DNA of 64,000 nucleotides, from NCBI GenBank assembly GCA_018417955.1, contig JACTVC010000021.1:434001-498000 (forward strand), in the 5' to 3' direction. The stretch is from Laccaria trichodermophora. Lineage: Eukaryota; Basidiomycota; Agaricomycetes; Agaricales; Hydnangiaceae. Below, piece by piece: positions 59,291-64,000 of this stretch. Position numbers and translations under genes: made by a program. Every line of letters starts with the position of its first letter. Within the stretch, counting starts at the first letter, position 1. The notes beneath the pieces are model-generated. The model did not search any database, had not been told where the DNA came from, and worked only from the letters and a program-made list of their open reading frames with translations.

Positions 59291-60289
59291 ACCAATTCCA
59301 TCATACCATGGTATGGATGCCACATACCATTCCACCTCATACCATACCATACCATTCCATTCCATACCATACCATTCCATTCCATACCATTCCATTCCAC
59401 TCCATTCCATTCCATTCCATTCCATACCATACCATTCCACTCCATTCCATACCATACCATACCATACCATACCATCATTCCATAGCTGTCACAGGGTGTC
59501 TGGGGTCCTTTTTACAAAATATGAAAATTATTTCTCCAGGCTGCAATACTGATCCATTGGGCTCCATTTTTTGTGGACTGGTTCTTCAGATTTCTTCAGA
59601 CATTTTAAGCTACAAGTGGAGGCTATAGGGTGAACTTAATCCTCTGAAATTTCACTTCAAAATTAGGTTGATTGGGCTTTATCCCAGGGTTTGGCCATTT
59701 ACACTGTGGATAATCCATGGCATGAACTTTAGCCAAATTACTACCCAAGGCAAGGATGCCTTCTTCAGATAGAATAATCCCTTGAAATTTCACTTGAAAA
59801 TTAGGTTGATTGGGCTTTATCCCAGGGTTTGGCCATTTACACTGTGGATAATCCATGGCATGAACTTTAGCCAAATTACTACCCAAGGCAAGGATGCCTT
59901 CTTCAGATAGAATATGTTTAAAATTTGCCATTTATGAAGTATGGTCATTCCATAGGAATGGGATCAACAAAAAACTTGGGTTTGGAATCTCCTCATAACT
60001 GCCACTCAGCAGAGCTGGCATTGTGGGGAATTTTGATTTGAACATTTGAACACAAGTAGGCCAAGACTTCTAATTACAAGCTTCAAGGTATCATTATTAA
60101 ATATAGCTATTTTAATTTAAATCAAAATTCTGTCTTTCATACAATTAATCAGGGATGGTGAAGAAGTTCATAACATTGACAGCAATATGAACAAATGCTA
60201 TGGACATTCACCTATGAGGGAGCAACTTGGGAGATGCTCTTGGAACAGATTGCCAATTTCTTATCCCACATGTCTTCAGAATCATACAA

Positions 60290-60725
60290 TAGAGATGGAA
60301 ACATACCATACCATACCATGGGCATGGAATCATACCATGCCATACCATTGGAATGATACCATACTGATGGAATCATACCATACCATTCCATTCCAATAAT
60401 ACCATGGAGATGGAATCATACCATGCCATACCATTGGAATCATACCATGCCAAACCATCAGAGTAATTCCATAGTGATGGAATCATACCATGCCATACCA
60501 TTGGAACAATCCCATAGCAAAGGAATCATACCATACCATACCATCGGAATAATACCATAGTGATGGAATCATACCATGCCATACCATCAGAATTATTCCA
60601 TAATAATTCCATAGTGATGGAATCATACCATGCCCTAACATTGGAATTATACCAGACAAGTGGCATCATACCATACCATAGGATTGGAATTATACCATAC
60701 CGATGAAGATCATACCATACCAATC
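60290..60725. repeat. Degenerate ACCATACCA/GGAATCATACC satellite
   Basis: Units such as TGGAATCATACCATGCCATA, 30-50 bp, in about 430 bp. Related in sequence to the pentamer tracts at 58495 and 59318. The 0.35 kb before it (59940-60290) has no gene. Confidence 0.8.
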
Positions 60726-60889
60726 TCATGTTCCCACACTGGTGACCACTTCTGACTTCAAACAAAAATTAGGCTGTTGCACATATTCTTTTCCTTCCTC
60801 AAATTGTGTGATCAATTAAATGAACAGGAGTCACATTGCCCTTATTTGTATATTCAGTTAGCAAGGTAAGGGTTAGCCTGTACCCACTT

Positions 60890-61370
60890 ATACTCCATGA
60901 AAAAAGGATGCAAAGTCAGCTTTCACCCCATTTTACAGAAACACAGTAGAAGGCCAGCAATATACAGACAAGGTTTGCTTGTAGCCCAAGTATACTACAT
61001 ATACCAGCCAAAAACTATGCAAAGTTAGCCTTACACAGTAGAAGGCCAGCAATGTTCAGATAAGGTTAGCTTTTACCCCAAATATACCCCATATACCACC
61101 AAAAAAATATGGTAAGTCAGCTTTGGCCCCATTAGCCACAAACACAGTATAAGGCCAGCAAAATTCAGGTCAGGTTAGCTTGTGAGAAAACCAGGTAAGT
61201 ATACTCTGGCAGATACCCTTGTAGCCCAAGTATAAGCCAAAAAGTATGCAAAGTCAGCCTTAGCCCCATTTTACAGAAACACAGTAGAAGGTCATAGCCC
61301 TGTTTTCTGCAAACACTGTAGAGGGCCAGCAAATACTTATATCTATCTGAAATACAAGTATGACCAAGCA
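60890..61370. repeat. Minisatellite with units of about 90-140 bp
   Basis: ACACAGTAGAAGGCCAGCAA or variants occur near 60941, 61033, 61142 and 61279, with a further diverged copy near 61310, accompanied by GTAGCCCAAGTATAC and ATGCAAAGTCAGC. No gene. Confidence 0.75.
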
Positions 61371-61554
61371 ATTTCTACCAGAAAGTGCCAAGTAAGAGTC
61401 CACGACATACCTACCAGAAATAAAGTATGCTATGTATGTGTAGCCTTGTCTACCAGAACTATTCTAAGTCTGGTGTACCCCTGTTTACCAGAAACACAGA
61501 GTAAAGATGATACGTGCAGCGAAGTAATCGACATCCCCTTCCAATGACAAACAA

Positions 61555-62505
61555 TCAGAAACCATGGCCCTCACCCGGGTATTGTCTATGTAGCAGATTA
61601 CCTTCTGAGAAACGGTCTGAGTCATCACCACTTTCCAAAGGCCCACGTCCTGACCTCTGATTGCCATAACCAGTAAAGCCATCATGGGCTTGCCCATAGT
61701 ACCCACCAAACTCATAAGGATGAACATATCCTCGATATTGGGGGCGGCCACCACACCCCCTTCCACCAAAGCCAGATGGCCTGTATTGTCGTGGGTGTTG
61801 GCCAAGAAGCTGATTATTTGCGAATTGAGGGGGAAGTCGGAGGTGTTGGTTGTCCATCCGAACTGGATGGTGATAGTCTTCCATATATGTGTTGTGTTCC
61901 TCTTCATTGTGCATGTTGACGTGGTTATAGTAATGGGCCTGAGGGGCTCTGAACTGAAAGCCCCCTGCGTGGTCTGAGGCAGCCTCGTCTTGGGTGCTCG
62001 GTCACTGCAAAGTGCCATGGGGTTTATGCACTGGGTCTGAGCCACTGCCGTTCTGTTCGGGCTGTGGGTGCTGAGGCCTGGCATGTGGATTCATGGTTCG
62101 TGAGGCCTCTGGGCCACTGTCCTCAGGTGCGTGGACCTGACGCTGGTATGCGACACAGGGGTTTTGTGCTTTCTGTTGGCGAGAACCTGCACCTAAAACC
62201 TCTGAGTGACTTTCATCGCGTGGACCAAGAGCATGTGACATACCATGGTAATTGTGTGCTTGCTGTTGAACTGAACCTGCTGCTTCATTTGACATATCCT
62301 TGTGGTGCACTTGCTTAGCAGGAGGGGAGGCTGTTGGGGAGTTCATCACAGGGCAAGTCCCGTTGGCCATTTCTTCATTGGCAGGGGGATCCTCTATGTT
62401 GTATACCATTTTTGATCGAGGTTTGGGCTCGCGTGGCTGCTGTGGAAATGGATCTGCCGCTTGGTGTGATGTTCCCTGGCAGCGAACAAGCTTTGTCGGT
62501 ACTGG
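61555..62505 (-). pseudogene. Gly/Arg-rich gag-like ORF with one internal stop
   Basis: One frame is open from about 62505 to the stop at 61555-61557 apart from TGA at 62002-62004. The first candidate Met is at 62409 (MVYNIEDPPANEEMANG). The N-terminal part is Pro/Gln/His-rich, and the C-terminal part has FGGRGCGGRPQYRGY and EFGGYYGQAHDGFTGYGNQR, a nucleic-acid-binding-like composition seen in retroelement gag proteins and RNA-binding proteins. No zinc knuckle is visible. The overlapping 199-codon frame is judged a shadow because its composition is unstructured. Upstream continuity is ended by family-B element B6. The assignment to a retroelement is weak. Confidence 0.45.
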
Positions 62506-62540
62506 AGGTCAAGAGTCATTGGCACTATCATTGTCCAAAG

Positions 62541-64000
62541 CAATACTTTCCATTCCTCCACTGATTCCTACCGGATTCCGGCCGGAATCCAGGAATTCCG
62601 GCGGATTCCAGGAATTCCGGTGGATTCCAGGAATTCCAGTGGAATCCGACCAGAATCCGACCAGAATCCGCAGGAATCCAACTGGAATAGACAGAAAATC
62701 TCATTATTTAGGTTATATTTCACTCTTCTATTTCAGACATACATTTTGGAACAGGGGAATTGATGAAAATACACTTTAAATGCGACTTAATGTGCACTTA
62801 TCAAGACCTCCTGAATTACTTATGCAATGTAGTCAACCAATCTATTATTCTATTCTATGTTGATAACATAATCCTAAGAATTTCTTATCACACTTAGATT
62901 TGAACAGAGAAAATTGTAGTATATTATATTCATTAGAGCTACATAAATCTATTCTACAACATTGAGTGTTAAAGAACTACATACTCTACTACATGAGGGG
63001 GGAGGGAGTGGTGGGGAGAGAGTGGTGGAGAGGAGAGATGGAGGGGGGATGGAGGGGAGGGAGCAATGGAGGGAGATGGAGGGGAGGGAGTGAGGGGGAG
63101 GGATGGAGAGAGGGGGGAGGTATGGAGAGAGGGAACAGGGGGGAGGGAAAAGGAAGGGGAGAGGGGAAAGGAAGAGGGAGGGATAGGGAAGAGGGTGGGC
63201 CGTCGTCCGTTGACGTGCTCGTCGTCCGCTAACGTGCTCGTCGTCTGTTGACGTTGTCGTCGTCCATTGACGTGGGCGTCCGTTGATGCGGTCATTGTCC
63301 GTTGACGTGGTGGTGGTGTCGTCGTGGGCGTGTCGTTTGTTGGCGTGGCCCTCCGTTGATGTGGTGAGGCGTGTCATCGTCTGTGGGCGTGGTGGTGGTG
63401 GTCGTGCGTTGACGTGGTTGTCCCTCGTCGTGTGCCTGGTGTTAGCAAGCTGGGTGGGACGAGCTTGGGATGGGGGTTGCTCACCTAGGACGACAAATGA
63501 CGATTTGCGTCGTTCGTCGTCTGGTTGCCACGTTGCTGATAGCGACGTGGCAACGTGTTGCCACGCTCGTTTACTGGGGCTGGTGGCGTGGCGTTGGGGC
63601 GTCGTGGCCGTGACGTTGTGTTAGAGGGTAGGGGTCGTGGTGAGAACGACGACGGACATCGTCGTTCTCGTCGTCTTGTTGCCACGTCGCAACGTGTCGT
63701 CGTCGTTTACTGGTGACATGGCATTGAGGCGTGGTGGTGGATCGGTGGCTGGTGTGCGTGGTGGTGGCCGTTGGTGACGTGGTCATGTCACAAGGTTGGT
63801 GGGCATCGTGGACGATGGTGGTGGTGGTTGAGAGAGAGAGGGTTGTTTGTTGATGACGCCCAAATCAAGCGTTGGCAAACACCGACGCTTGATTTGGGCA
63901 TCAGGAATTCCGTTCCACGTCATTCCGGGAGCATTCCTTCCGGGTGATTCCTGGAACGATTTCAGCGGAATTTGAATTCCATCAAAATTCCGCCGGAATG
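62541..64000. mobile_element. Family-B element B6, right end outside the window
   Basis: The left end CAATACTTTCCATTCCTCCA is followed by an array of GGAATCCGACCAGAATCCG and GGAATTCCGG dyads (62560-62690), an AT-rich stretch with an ATTCTACAACATT motif (62700-62990), a polypurine tract (62990-63190), a GC-rich block with TTGACGTGGTCGTCG-like repeats and GCCACGTTGCTGATAGCGAC (63200-63830), the 42-nt palindrome copy (63858-63899) and a second ATTCC array to the window edge. No functional protein is seen. Confidence 0.7.

Larger units (their letters stand above)
58468..59930. repeat. 823-bp direct duplication containing two kinds of satellite
   Basis: The sequence starting ACCAATTCCATCATACCATG at 58468 recurs at 59291, exactly 823 bp later, and the match continues to about 59920. 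Each copy contains an ATACC/ATTCC satellite, a unique 150-bp part (CTGTCACAGGGTGTCTGGGG) and 138-bp repeats: just over three in the first copy, two in the second. Confidence 0.92.

Overview
The window looks like transposon-packed chromatin from a mushroom-forming fungus (Basidiomycota, Agaricomycetes). The evidence is short spliceosomal introns of about 50 nt, three gene groups of the KDZ (Kyakuja/Dileera/Zisupton) DNA-transposon class with CxC-type cysteine clusters (a class known to be expanded in Agaricomycetes), a fragment resembling DIRS-type reverse transcriptase, and no recognisable housekeeping gene. All family names come from motif recognition by eye; no database search was run.

Layout. 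1-8.25 kb: 3' half of a degenerate KDZ transposase (+), two copies of an unrecognised accessory gene (2.0-3.4 kb on -, 5.5-7.0 kb on +), a second accessory gene on - (7.0-8.25 kb), and between them a tRNA-like sequence, a 349-bp tandem repeat and arrays of short palindromes. 8.2-16.9 kb: a probable large KDZ element on the - strand with a CxC5/CxC6-type transposase and an accessory gene whose first exon is split by a 2.5-kb palindrome (P1). 16.9-47.7 kb: a second KDZ gene group made of a CxC2-type transposase (-), an accessory gene (+), a zinc-knuckle/coiled-coil gene (-) and a small gene (+). It is expanded by a 19.5-kb nested palindrome (P2, containing P3, a hAT-like MITE and a Tc1/mariner-like MITE), an 847-bp palindrome (P4) and a 1.9-kb non-autonomous element (B2). 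47.9-53.6 kb: nested non-autonomous elements (B3, B4, B5). 53.6-64 kb: a 72-bp repeat, palindrome P5, an RT fragment, satellites, a Gly/Arg-rich gag-like ORF and another B-type element (B6) running off the edge.

Two repeat systems dominate. Family P consists of large palindromes with termini close to CACTAGTGGCTACCAC and 7-bp target-site duplications; five copies are present, four with matching duplications. Family B has termini close to GAGGTCTTTAC / CAGTACTTTAC, 8-9-bp duplications, subterminal arrays of short dyads whose sequence differs from copy to copy, an AT-rich stretch, a polypurine tract, a GC-rich block and often a tRNA-like sequence. The putative KDZ element at 8.2-16.9 kb shares the B terminus and may be its autonomous source. 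In silico removal of P2, P4 and B2, keeping one duplication each, rejoins host exons in frame, which shows that the insertions landed in once-intact genes.
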